Assembly (NCBI GenBank): GCA_018659605.1
Contig: JABJMA010000034.1
Coordinates: 1-40,679 of the forward strand
Origin: Rickettsiales bacterium
Lineage (GTDB): Bacteria > Pseudomonadota > Alphaproteobacteria > Rickettsiales > JABIRX01
DNA length: 40,679 bases
Reading direction: 5' to 3'
Shown: piece by piece, positions 1 to 7,634 of the stretch
How the letters are laid out: every line of letters starts with the position of its first letter
Numbering within the stretch: position 1 is the first letter of the stretch
Position numbers and translations under genes: made by a program
The notes under the pieces: model-generated
Database searches by the model: none
What the model was told of the DNA's origin: nothing
What the model saw: the letters and a program-made list of their open reading frames with translations, nothing else

Positions 1-709
1 TGCTTTAATAAAGCCCATACTTCAAGTTATAAGCTCTGATTACAGTATGAATATTACCGTTGATCTTGCCTCTAAGAATATTGGTAACCTTCTCTCATAC
101 TCAAATACAACAATACCACGAGGAATGTATTATGGGTCCAACATCAATGTTGGAGCATTACCTTTAGAGAAAGGCCTGCTCGGAACAATAATACATGAAA
201 TGTGTCATGCTGTCTGTGCTAAAGTGTTTGAAAATGATTGCTTACCCTATAGGAAGGAAGATACCGACTTAATGCTAAAATATAACACAATTTTTAAACT
301 TTGCAAAACTCAATTTAAAGATCAGAATCAAGAATCACTACCTCTATTTCAAGGAATGTTTAATGACAAATCTTACCCTACAGAAGAAAAACAAAAAGCA
401 GAATTAATAGTTAGGATCCCACAATTCTTTATTATCCATGGTTACGATGAAGCTATCACAAAACTAAATGAATTTCCCAAGGATTTAGGAAAGCAATTAA
501 TCAATTTTTATAATAATGAATTCATACCAGTGCTAAATAAGTATGTCGAAACAGTTCAACAAGATTTTTTAAAACAAGAATTGAAAAAATTTGACAATAT
601 TTCTACGCATTTTGCTAGCCATGATGATGAAGTCCCTGAAATGGGCGTACATGAATCTACAATAATGCTGTCTATGCAGGATCGCCCTAGTTGTTGTAGC
701 ATTAGTTAA
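1..709 (+). CDS. HExxH metallopeptidase-like protein, 5'-partial, C-terminal CaaX-like motif
   Basis: I do not recognise the family. The frame is open to the left edge of the window, so the first ATG (base 47) is probably internal and the N-terminus is missing. Counting from that Met, HEMCH at residues 50-54 fits the HExxH zinc-protease signature and sits in a hydrophobic-then-helical context. Glu119, in a KAELIVR stretch about 65 residues further on, is a possible third zinc ligand (inference). The last residues are CCSIS. The final four, CSIS, fit the eukaryotic CaaX prenylation consensus, preceded by a further Cys that could be palmitoylated. No membrane segment is visible. The next gene, fumC, is 137 bases downstream and functionally unrelated. 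A secreted host-directed effector is one reading; a cytoplasmic zinc protein of unknown role is the alternative. The gene is real, but its function is open. Confidence 0.6.
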   Translation, partial: ALIKPILQVISSDYSMNITVDLASKNIGNLLSYSNTTIPRGMYYGSNINVGALPLEKGLLGTIIHEMCHAVCAKVFENDCLPYRKEDTDLMLKYNTIFKLCKTQFKDQNQESLPLFQGMFNDKSYPTEEKQKAELIVRIPQFFIIHGYDEAITKLNEFPKDLGKQLINFYNNEFIPVLNKYVETVQQDFLKQELKKFDNISTHFASHDDEVPEMGVHESTIMLSMQDRPSCCSIS

Positions 710-790
710 ATAAGTATTTTATTGTATAACGCCATAAAAAAAATCCTGCTTTATTGCCATATAAGAAGATAGGTAGACATATCCATACTA

Positions 791-818
791 TTGCTTTTAG
801 AAAATTATTGGCTATAAA
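791..818 (+). promoter_or_regulatory. Candidate sigma70 promoter of fumC
   Basis: TTGCTT (791-796), a 16-base spacer, then TATAAA (813-818), with the fumC ATG about 30 bases downstream. The -10 box is good and the -35 is weak. Pattern match only. Confidence 0.3.
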
Positions 819-846
819 CCAAGGCGAAGTATTTTGATGGAATAAA

Positions 847-2244
847 ATGACAAAAATAAGAATAGAATCTGATTCATTTGGCGATTTAGAAGTAGCAAAT
901 GATCGTTATTATGGCGCTCAGACACAACGATCTTTACAGAACTTCAAAATTGGCATTGAAAAAATGCCTCTCTCATTAATAAAAGCCTTAGGCATTCTAA
1001 AAAAATCGGCCTGCCTTACTAATAAAGATCTGGGTATTCTTGATAGCAAACTTGCTGCTGCAATCACTCAAGCAGCTGATGAAGTTATAGATCTAAAGCT
1101 TGCTGATCACTTCCCTTTAAGTATCTGGCAAACTGGCTCTGGAACCCAAACTAATATGAACTCAAATGAAGTTATATCTAATCGCGCTATTGAAATATTA
1201 GGAGGGGAAATTGGCTCTAAAACTCCTGTGCATCCCAATGATCATGTAAATATGGGGCAATCCTCTAATGATACCTTCCCAACAGCTATGCATATAGCTG
1301 CAGCCATGACAATAAATCATGATCTTATTCCAGCATTAACAAAATTTAAAGATGCTTTGAAAGCCAAGCAGGATGAATTTAAAGATATTGTCAAAATTGG
1401 TCGAACACATCTACAAGACGCTACTCCTCTTACATTAGGTCAGGAATTCTCAGGCTATGTTAGACAAATGGAACTTGGTATCGAGCGTGTTGAAAAAGCA
1501 CTGCCAAATATTTATAAGCTAGCTCAAGGCGGAACAGCCGTTGGTACAGGGCTTAATTCCATCAAAGGCTTTGCTGAGAAGTTTGCTGATCATGTTGCCA
1601 ATATAACAGGCTTACCATTTATTACTGCTGAGAATAAATTTGAAAGCCTGGCTGCTCATGATGCAATAGTTGAAATGAGTGGTAGCTTGAATGTTCTAGC
1701 ATGCTCTTTAATGAAAATCGCAAATGATATTAGATTACTTGGTTCTGGCCCAAGATCAGGTCTTGGCGAGATATCGCTACCTGAGAACGAACCAGGATCA
1801 TCTATCATGCCAGGTAAAGTAAACCCAACACAATGTGAAGCTATCACCATGGTAGCAACTCAGGTGATGGGTAATCATACAACAATCACTATAGCAGGAT
1901 CAAATGGTCATTTTGAATTAAATGTGTTTAAGCCTGTTATGATCTTTAACCTACTTCAATCTATTAAACTAATTACCGATAGCTCTATCTCTTTTACTGA
2001 TAATTGTGTAGTTGGCATCAAGGCAAATACTGAAAACATTAATCAGTTAATGCAAAGATCCTTAATGCTAGTAACCGCTCTAAACCCACATATTGGCTAT
2101 GATAATAGTACAAAAATTGCCAAGAATGCCCATATCAAAGGTATATCTCTTAAGGATTCTGCTTTAGAGCTTGGTTTACTCAGTAGTGAAGATTTCGATA
2201 AATGGGTTGTACCGCAGAATATGATTGGACCGAAGGATCAATAA
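847..2244 (+). CDS. fumC: Class II fumarate hydratase (fumarase C)
   Basis: Reversible hydration of fumarate to L-malate in the TCA cycle; a cytoplasmic homotetramer in the fumarase/aspartase superfamily. The 465 residues match the usual class II length. The superfamily signature [11 protein letters not shown] is at residues 317-327 and carries the flexible-loop serine. [16 protein letters not shown] at 185-200 carries the active-site His187, and [13 protein letters not shown] near 97-109 lines the substrate pocket. The start is an ATG with a GATGGA purine stretch just upstream. The gene stands alone: the upstream HExxH gene and the downstream pseudopilin-like gene are unrelated to it. A fumarase is consistent with an aerobic alphaproteobacterium keeping an intact TCA cycle. 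No odd features. Confidence 0.97.
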   Translation: MTKIRIESDSFGDLEVANDRYYGAQTQRSLQNFKIGIEKMPLSLIKALGILKKSACLTNKDLGILDSKLAAAITQAADEVIDLKLADHFPLSIWQTGSGTQTNMNSNEVISNRAIEILGGEIGSKTPVHPNDHVNMGQSSNDTFPTAMHIAAAMTINHDLIPALTKFKDALKAKQDEFKDIVKIGRTHLQDATPLTLGQEFSGYVRQMELGIERVEKALPNIYKLAQGGTAVGTGLNSIKGFAEKFADHVANITGLPFITAENKFESLAAHDAIVEMSGSLNVLACSLMKIANDIRLLGSGPRSGLGEISLPENEPGSSIMPGKVNPTQCEAITMVATQVMGNHTTITIAGSNGHFELNVFKPVMIFNLLQSIKLITDSSISFTDNCVVGIKANTENINQLMQRSLMLVTALNPHIGYDNSTKIAKNAHIKGISLKDSALELGLLSSEDFDKWVVPQNMIGPKDQ

Positions 2245-2298
2245 TATTGCTTATTTAAGAACAAATCATTACTCTGTATTTTATTTATTGATAATTTC

Positions 2299-3120
2299 AT
2301 GAATAAATCGGCATTCTCACTAATTGAATTATCAATTGTTATAATGATTATGAGCCTAATAATAACTGTGGTTATTGGTGGGCGTTCTTTGATCACTCAA
2401 TCACGCATTAGCCGTTTAACTACCGAAATTCATGATATAAAACAGGCTCTAGCAACATTTGAATTAACTTATGATGCCTTAGCTGGTGATTTTGATAATG
2501 CCTATAATTTATTCGCCGATCAGGGCTGTGGCGATGATAGCTCATCTGGCCTATCTACTAGCGAGAAACAAGCAGCATGTAATGGTGATGGTGATAATAA
2601 TATTGAAGATAATGGCATTACCATATCCTCTTTAGCCGGTAGTAGTAATGGATTCTTTCGTGAAGAACATAATGTTTGGAATCATTTACACTATTCTAAC
2701 ATAATGCATCTGTCCTCTTCCTCTACTAATTACTTTGCCGCGAAATCCTTTACTGATCTTACTATTTCTTATGGCTCTCATGATCTCTCTAATAACCCTG
2801 AATTTAAAAGACCTAAGAATGTATTATTCATTGGATCGCTTCGTACTGACTTGATCTCTACTGACATTACCCAAACCTACGCCCTTCCTGCAAGCATCAT
2901 TTCTCCTCGTATAGCTGAAAAGTTAGATACTAAGCTAGATGATTCTGTTGCTTTTAGTGGTAGTATGCAGGGCTTTGGCGGTTATGATGATCTTGGTAAT
3001 GCGAGCACAAACTGCTCTACACCCATAACTAATTACAACTCTTCCAATAATACTGATTATATCCTATCTCATGATGATGATGAATGTGTATTGATGATAG
3101 ATGTCTATACTGTTAACTAA
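2299..3120 (+). CDS. Prepilin/pseudopilin-like protein with N-terminal methylation motif
   Basis: A 273-residue protein with a type IV prepilin N-terminus. A very short leader (MNKSA) precedes FSLIELSIVI, with Glu at mature position +5, and then a hydrophobic helix to about residue 30. The residue before the predicted cleavage site is Ala, where prepilin peptidase substrates nearly always have Gly. The remainder is a Ser/Asn/Asp-rich globular domain with four cysteines, two in the first half and two near the C-terminus, suggesting disulfides in an exported domain. An acidic stretch, DGDGDNNIED, resembles a calcium-binding loop. No pilus or type II secretion assembly gene is nearby, so it is an orphan here. 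Known family facts: such proteins are cleaved and N-methylated by PilD and inserted in the inner membrane. Whether this one is assembled is unknown. Confidence 0.75.
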   Translation: MNKSAFSLIELSIVIMIMSLIITVVIGGRSLITQSRISRLTTEIHDIKQALATFELTYDALAGDFDNAYNLFADQGCGDDSSSGLSTSEKQAACNGDGDNNIEDNGITISSLAGSSNGFFREEHNVWNHLHYSNIMHLSSSSTNYFAAKSFTDLTISYGSHDLSNNPEFKRPKNVLFIGSLRTDLISTDITQTYALPASIISPRIAEKLDTKLDDSVAFSGSMQGFGGYDDLGNASTNCSTPITNYNSSNNTDYILSHDDDECVLMIDVYTVN

Positions 3121-3138
3121 TATAAACTCAACCATTAC

Positions 3139-3161
3139 TATGGATATAAGATATATCCATA
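3139..3161. repeat. Inverted repeat downstream of the pseudopilin-like gene
   Basis: Perfect 9-bp arms TATGGATAT and ATATCCATA around a 5-base spacer. There is no T-run after it, so it is a weak terminator candidate. Its right arm and flank (ATCCATA followed by AGATA) recur at the arsR-like promoter palindrome at 3302-3317, so it could instead be a second operator. Confidence 0.35.
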
Positions 3162-3283
3162 AAGATAGAGTCTAAAATATAAATTATTAACTACAATTCT
3201 AAGACCCCCTTTGTAACGCCTACCCTACCAAGCTCTATCGATATGAGTGGATATCTGGTGTCACTGATATACAGAGAAAATCA

Positions 3284-3317
3284 TTGACATCTGGCATCAG
3301 CATCCATAGATATCTAT
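3284..3317 (+). promoter_or_regulatory. Candidate promoter and operator of the ArsR-type gene
   Basis: A consensus -35 TTGACA (3284-3289) is followed after 17 bases by a poor -10 (TAGATA, 3307-3312). The 12-bp perfect palindrome ATAGATATCTAT (3306-3317) sits on the -10. ArsR-family repressors commonly bind palindromes over their own promoter, so autorepression is a reasonable inference. No experimental support. Confidence 0.4.
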
Positions 3318-3340
3318 ACAAATAATACAATTATAGACTC

Positions 3341-3634
3341 ATGAATATTCCTCAAGCAACAAAAGTACTATCATCCCTTGCTCAAGATAATCGGATGAAA
3401 GCCTTTCAGTCAATAATAGAGGCTGGCGAGCAAGGTATTACGGCTGGATCGATTAGTCGTCAAACCTCCATAGCCCAGAATACCATGTCATTTCATTTAG
3501 CAAATCTTGAGAATAGTGGTCTTGTAGAATCTAAGAAACACGGCCAATATGTTATATATAAGGCTAACTTTCTTACTATGGAGAGTCTCTTTAAATATCT
3601 TCTAGAGAAATGCTTCTACGATAATGATAATTAA
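3341..3634 (+). CDS. ArsR/SmtB-family winged-helix transcriptional regulator
   Basis: A 97-residue protein that is almost wholly one winged helix-turn-helix domain. The helix-turn-helix spans about residues 36-57 (AGSISRQTSIAQNTMSFHLAN). The wing follows (SGLVESKKHGQYVIYKAN), the typical ArsR ending. The metal-sensing Cys-x-Cys motif of classical ArsR/SmtB is absent; the only Cys is near the C-terminus. This is therefore likely a non-metal or redox/other-signal member. It is a single gene flanked by unrelated genes, with its own -35-like TTGACA and a palindrome over the -10 position. The target beyond its own promoter is not visible. The family call is secure, the ligand unknown. Confidence 0.88.
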   Translation: MNIPQATKVLSSLAQDNRMKAFQSIIEAGEQGITAGSISRQTSIAQNTMSFHLANLENSGLVESKKHGQYVIYKANFLTMESLFKYLLEKCFYDNDN

Positions 3635-3704
3635 TCATAGCATCACTGCTAATAATCAATCAACATTACGCCCCTAACTTAGCATAGGAATAGGTTAATA
3701 AGTA

Positions 3705-5327
3705 TTAGAATTTAATCTTTGTCTCATATAAATCTGGCAGATCATTTTCAAATAGAAGAATATCATTAGCTTGTGCATTACTATCTAGCCATTCTTTGGC
3801 TATTTTAAAATTAGCAAATCTCATTACAATTTTATCTGGAGCATTTTGTTGGAAACTGCTAATTAAACTCTCTATACGCTCTGGTAATATCGCTATAAGT
3901 ATATCGCATTTTAAGGCTATTAATTTACCTAGCTTCTTATGTTCAAGATAATGCTTATCTCCCATCTCAACCATTCCAGGAGTTACCACAATGCGACGTG
4001 CGTCTTTGTTGTTAGCTCCAAACATTTCAACAACATCAAGAGCAGCTTTAAAGCCTGCCGGATTTGAGTTGTAAGCATCATCAATGATTATATTCTTGCC
4101 CTCTTTTTTTACTTCAAGACGATGCTTTACTTGCGGTAGCTTGCATAAGCTAGCAATAATAAGATCTGGATCTAAGCCTATTTTCATAGCAAGAGCAAAG
4201 CTAAGCGCTATATTATCAACTTGCTGTAACCCATATATAGGTGCTGCAATTGAATATTGCTCTTTTTCAATGACTAAATCAAATTTAATACCCTCAATAG
4301 TATTTCTTGCATTTGTAATTTGGAAGTCTCCAGTCTTTTTCATATCAAACTGGCTAACATATAAGCATTTATCAGCACTGACTTTATTGTAGCTAGCAAT
4401 ATAACCCTCAGAGATTTGATCACAGTTAATGGCTAAATAACCTTTTGCCTGATCAACATAATTTGATAATTCAAACTTAGCCTTTGCAACATTCTCAGCT
4501 AATTTATATCTTTCTAAATGAGCAACGCCTATAGCAGTAATGATTCCATGATCTGGTGACGACAATCTGCAAAGCCGGTCTATTGACCCAAGCCCATAGG
4601 CCCCCATTTCAACAATAAAATATTTATGCTCAGGCTTTAACTTTTCTCTAATAATTCTAACAATCCCCATAACTGTGTTTACACTTCCTGGGGTTGCCAA
4701 TGATTGCACAGTTGAAGATAAAATATGCTGTAGGATATATTTTGTTGAGGTCTTACCGTATGAACCAGTAATAGCAATTATTACTGGCTTATTCCGCGCA
4801 AGAATAGCTTTCGCCTCATTATAGAATCTCTTTTGGATGAAGTTTTCATTTGGAGCCAAAATGAGATTAGATAAGGCTAAGCTAATCGGTAATAATTGTA
4901 TCAGTATGATATATAGGAGAAAATGATATTTAATGCCGAATAATTGAGTAAATGTAACCGATAAGGTTATATTAAGTATTAGGCATACAAAAATTATGGC
5001 GCGAATTCGTTTTGTCAATACTAATGGCTTTTTAGCATGCTTTATCGGATTGAACTGCCTTGATATTAAAATGATTATAAAAGCTGCGTAAATAGGCATT
5101 ACTATCAGATTAGCTGGATAATAATTATAGATTAGGAATGTAGTAATCGATCCAATAGTAAATTTTCTATCAATAAATCTAAAATCCTTGAAAACTAGCC
5201 TTAGAAAACGAGAGTTCAAATATTCTTCTTGTTGGTACAAATGGCATAACACCAGGGTGCGCCTTAGTTTAAAAGCAAGGAAAATTGCTAAAATAATAAA
5301 TTGGATATTTGCGATTATTATATGCAT
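3705..5327 (-). CDS. murF: Mur ligase (MurF-like) with N-terminal membrane domain
   Basis: Likely UDP-MurNAc-tripeptide:D-Ala-D-Ala ligase, which adds the dipeptide to the peptidoglycan precursor using ATP. The Mur ligase core occupies about residues 170-540. It has the P-loop GSYGKTSTK (188-196), the central-domain motif IIVEMGAYGLGSIDRL, and the C-terminal-domain stretch HRLEVKKEGKNIIIDDAYNS with NP following, which is typical of MurF (D-DxYNxNP). Unlike classical MurF (about 450 residues, soluble), residues 1-155 contain four hydrophobic segments near 3-20, 60-90, 108-130 and 133-158, replacing the usual UDP-binding N-domain. Membrane-anchored MurF-like ligases exist in several phyla. Whether this is the only MurF of the genome, or a specialised ligase, cannot be decided here. 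It ends 70 bases from the convergent ArsR-type gene. Confidence 0.8.
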   Translation of the reverse strand: MHIIIANIQFIILAIFLAFKLRRTLVLCHLYQQEEYLNSRFLRLVFKDFRFIDRKFTIGSITTFLIYNYYPANLIVMPIYAAFIIILISRQFNPIKHAKKPLVLTKRIRAIIFVCLILNITLSVTFTQLFGIKYHFLLYIILIQLLPISLALSNLILAPNENFIQKRFYNEAKAILARNKPVIIAITGSYGKTSTKYILQHILSSTVQSLATPGSVNTVMGIVRIIREKLKPEHKYFIVEMGAYGLGSIDRLCRLSSPDHGIITAIGVAHLERYKLAENVAKAKFELSNYVDQAKGYLAINCDQISEGYIASYNKVSADKCLYVSQFDMKKTGDFQITNARNTIEGIKFDLVIEKEQYSIAAPIYGLQQVDNIALSFALAMKIGLDPDLIIASLCKLPQVKHRLEVKKEGKNIIIDDAYNSNPAGFKAALDVVEMFGANNKDARRIVVTPGMVEMGDKHYLEHKKLGKLIALKCDILIAILPERIESLISSFQQNAPDKIVMRFANFKIAKEWLDSNAQANDILLFENDLPDLYETKIKF

Positions 5328-5520
5328 ATTTATTAACTTCGGAAATATTGTATCAAATTTATGCTAAACATAGCTTAGCGACTTATTTAACAGAGTGATT
5401 TTATTTGAACAGCAAGAATAATTTACTTAGGGGCGTAGTTTTCCTATCCTAAAGCACCTTAATTGGTCTATGGGAAACTAGATAACCCTGCCCCTACAAT
5501 TCTTATTAATTCCTAGACTC

Positions 5521-5526
5521 TATAAT
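5521..5526 (+). promoter_or_regulatory. -10 box of the rnpB promoter
   Basis: A perfect TATAAT lies 21 bases upstream of the first base of the P1 helix. No convincing -35 is seen 16-18 bases further upstream. Confidence 0.45.
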
Positions 5527-5546
5527 ATACCCTCCTATAGTAAATT

Positions 5547-5898
5547 GTGAAAAAGATGGCTATGTGACTGCGGTTGATAATATCAATCGAGGAAAGTCCG
5601 GACTCCACGGAAAATAGTACTTGGTAACTCTAAGCTGAGGTAACTCAAGGGCTAGTGCAGCAGAAAATAAACCGCCTAGAATTTTCTAGGTAAGGGTGAA
5701 ACGGTGTGGTAAGAGCGCACCAGATTTCTTAGTAATAAGGAATGCTTGGTAAACCCTACTAGGAGCAAGGTCAAATAGAGATAGCTGGCATTTTCGAGCC
5801 TATGCTATCTGGGTAGACTGCATGAGGTAATTAGTGATAATTATCCCAGATGAATAGTCGCACATGACAGAATCCGGCTTATAGGCCATCTTTTTCAC
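5547..5898 (+). ncRNA. rnpB: RNase P RNA, type A (rnpB)
   Basis: The catalytic RNA of RNase P, which removes the 5' leader of pre-tRNAs. The ends pair perfectly: a 14-base P1 helix joins 5547-5560 (GTGAAAAAGATGGC) with 5885-5898 (GCCATCTTTTTCAC). The conserved regions are in the expected order: GAGGAAAGTCCGGACTCC near 5590, AGGGTGAAACGGTG near 5694, GAGCAAGGTCAAATAG near 5763, and ACAGAATCCGGCTTATAGG near the 3' end. The length of 352 bases is normal for bacterial type A. The 3' end touches the stop codon of a convergent small lipoprotein gene. Only the very fine ends are uncertain. Confidence 0.97.
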
Positions 5899-6053
5899 TA
5901 AGATTTCGATTTTTTGTGAAATATTTTAAATATTTCCGGATAATCATCCTGTATAATCGGAGGAATAACATAAGGATACTCCTCTACCTCCCGTTCTTTA
6001 GCGCAGGCCGAAAATAATAATAAAATAATAGATAAGGTTATTTTTTGTAGCAT
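5898..6053 (-). CDS. Small lipoprotein (51 aa) overlapping lspA
   Basis: The frame reads from an ATG at 6053-6051 to a TAG at 5900-5898. A basic start (MLQK) leads into a hydrophobic stretch (ITLSIILLLFSA) and a lipobox ending LFSAC, with Cys17 as the predicted lipidated residue. The mature part is only 35 residues (AKEREVEEYPYVIPPI and on), Glu/Pro/Tyr-rich at first and Lys-rich at the end. The start lies inside lspA and overlaps its last 16 bases, in the -4-type coupling also seen between ribF and lspA. It is therefore the third gene of a ribF-lspA run, and its product would be a substrate of the enzyme encoded just before it. I do not recognise the family. A shrunken relative of the lipoproteins that often follow lspA in alphaproteobacteria (DUF3035) is possible but unproven. 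Confidence 0.65.
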   Translation of the reverse strand: MLQKITLSIILLLFSACAKEREVEEYPYVIPPIIQDDYPEIFKIFHKKSKS

Positions 6054-6544
6054 TTATAAATTTTAAAAAATAAATCCTCAAAAATCAAGAGGATTGCACC
6101 AATTGTTACAAAGCTATCTGCCAGATTAAATGCAGGCCAATGATATCCAGCTATATGAAAATCTAGGAAGTCCGCAACAGCGCCATTTATAACTCGATCA
6201 ATAATATTACCAAAAGCGCCGGAAATAATAAATGTTAAAGAAATTGCGATATATTTTGATTCAGTTGTTAAAAGCCATCTAAGCAAGAATAAAACTATCA
6301 AAAAAGCAATAATCGTCAGAACTAGAGGTGCGTTAGGAATGTTATTTAACATGCCAAAGCTAATGCCTCGATTCCAAACCATTACAAAATTAAATATTGG
6401 TAAAATCTCCACCTGACGCGTAGCCGTGCTTGTTAAATAATTAAATACTAAATATTTTGAAGCTAAATCCAATATTACCATCAATATGATACTAGCCAAA
6501 TAATAACAGATATTTGCTTTGGTTATATATTTCATAATTTTCAA
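6038..6544 (-). CDS. lspA: Lipoprotein signal peptidase (signal peptidase II)
   Basis: A membrane aspartyl protease that cleaves the signal peptide from diacylglyceryl-modified prolipoproteins. The 168 residues are the normal length, with four hydrophobic helices (about 12-34, 72-92, 98-112, 138-160). Signature motifs are WNRGISFGML (57-66), GNIIDR (112-117), GAVADFLDF (121-129, catalytic Asp125 or the equivalent) and FNLADS (139-144, catalytic Asp143). The ATG overlaps the ribF stop by four bases (ATGA), so translation is probably coupled. A 51-residue lipoprotein gene overlaps its 3' end. Confidence 0.96.
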   Translation of the reverse strand: MKIMKYITKANICYYLASIILMVILDLASKYLVFNYLTSTATRQVEILPIFNFVMVWNRGISFGMLNNIPNAPLVLTIIAFLIVLFLLRWLLTTESKYIAISLTFIISGAFGNIIDRVINGAVADFLDFHIAGYHWPAFNLADSFVTIGAILLIFEDLFFKIYKCYKK

Positions 6545-7473
6545 TCTATTGCAGCCAATATTGATTTAGCTCTATCGCAATCATTAGCTATCTGACTAAT
6601 TAATTCTGCCGAAGATGCAAATTTTTTCTCATCTCTAATAAAATCAACAAATTCTACAATGACGTTTTTACCATATATTTCGGCATTAAAATCAAATATA
6701 TGTATTTCTAAAACCTCCTCTCCTGAGTTAGTTATAGTTGGCCTAACACCGATATTCGCAACGGCATCATAATATTTATTATTTACACATAATTTTACCG
6801 CATAAACTCCATATTTGGGACGAATGTAATCTGCTAAATCTAGGTTGGCTGTATGATAACCGAGCTCGCCTCCTATTTGGTTACCCTTTCTAACATTTCC
6901 ATATATTGTGAATTCATGGCCCATTAACTCTTTCACAAGCTTAACATCCCCTGCCCTTATAGCCCGCCTTATCTCTGTTGATGAATAGATTAGACTCTGC
7001 TTGGTACTATATTGAGGCTGTATTTGAGTAAAGCCAAATCCATATTTTTCTGCCATGGCCTTGAGGAATTCGGCATTGCCCTTTCTATTCTTACCAAAGA
7101 TAAAATCATGGCCAATAACAATATGTTTAACATTTAAATTGTTGAGTAAAATCTTAGTAACGAAATCATCTGCAGATAAATTAGCAAAATCATTATTAAA
7201 ATCTTGAACTATAGACATATCTACAGCCAAACTCTCAAGCTTAGATAATTTGCTGCCCAATGATAAAATCCTGATTTTATTAGCTCGCTTAAAGAAAATA
7301 GCAGGATGTGGCTCAAATGTCATAACAGCAAATTTAAGATGCTTAGTTTTAGCAATGCCTGCAGCTTTATTTAATAAGTGTTTATGGCCGAAATGTAAGC
7401 CATCAAAATTACCTAATGCACATACAACTGGCTCCGTATTTTTAATATTAGTAACATCCCTAATTACCTGCAT
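6541..7473 (-). CDS. ribF: Bifunctional riboflavin kinase / FAD synthetase
   Basis: Phosphorylates riboflavin to FMN and adenylates FMN to FAD. The N-terminal nucleotidyltransferase domain has GNFDGLHFGH at residues 21-30 (HxGH-type ATP site) and a conserved VIGHDFIFGKNRKGN stretch near 120. The C-terminal riboflavin kinase domain starts near residue 185, with GNVRKGNQIGGELGYHTANL and later IGVRPTI. The 310 residues are typical. It is the first gene of the ribF-lspA-lipoprotein run and is divergent from the CysQ-like gene across about 160 AT-rich bases. RibH, the lumazine synthase of riboflavin synthesis, is encoded near the right end of the window, so the cell probably both makes and uses riboflavin. 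Confidence 0.96.
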   Translation of the reverse strand: MQVIRDVTNIKNTEPVVCALGNFDGLHFGHKHLLNKAAGIAKTKHLKFAVMTFEPHPAIFFKRANKIRILSLGSKLSKLESLAVDMSIVQDFNNDFANLSADDFVTKILLNNLNVKHIVIGHDFIFGKNRKGNAEFLKAMAEKYGFGFTQIQPQYSTKQSLIYSSTEIRRAIRAGDVKLVKELMGHEFTIYGNVRKGNQIGGELGYHTANLDLADYIRPKYGVYAVKLCVNNKYYDAVANIGVRPTITNSGEEVLEIHIFDFNAEIYGKNVIVEFVDFIRDEKKFASSAELISQIANDCDRAKSILAAID

Positions 7474-7634
7474 GACACTGATCTTCTCTGTAAAATTCTA
7501 AATTTAATGTCCCATATTAATAGCACCTATAACCTATAATACCAAGCTTATGTTAGTTATTTAAAATAAATTCGCTATTTTAAAATTTTTATATAAACAT
7601 ATTGCCTATTTTAACTTAATCAAAATGATTGAAG

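Noticed and set aside
3667-5438. TACGCCCCTAA near 3667 and its inverse near 5425, flanking the MurF-like gene
   Set aside because: Only 11 bases match, with diverging flanks and no transposase; too short to call insertion-element ends.
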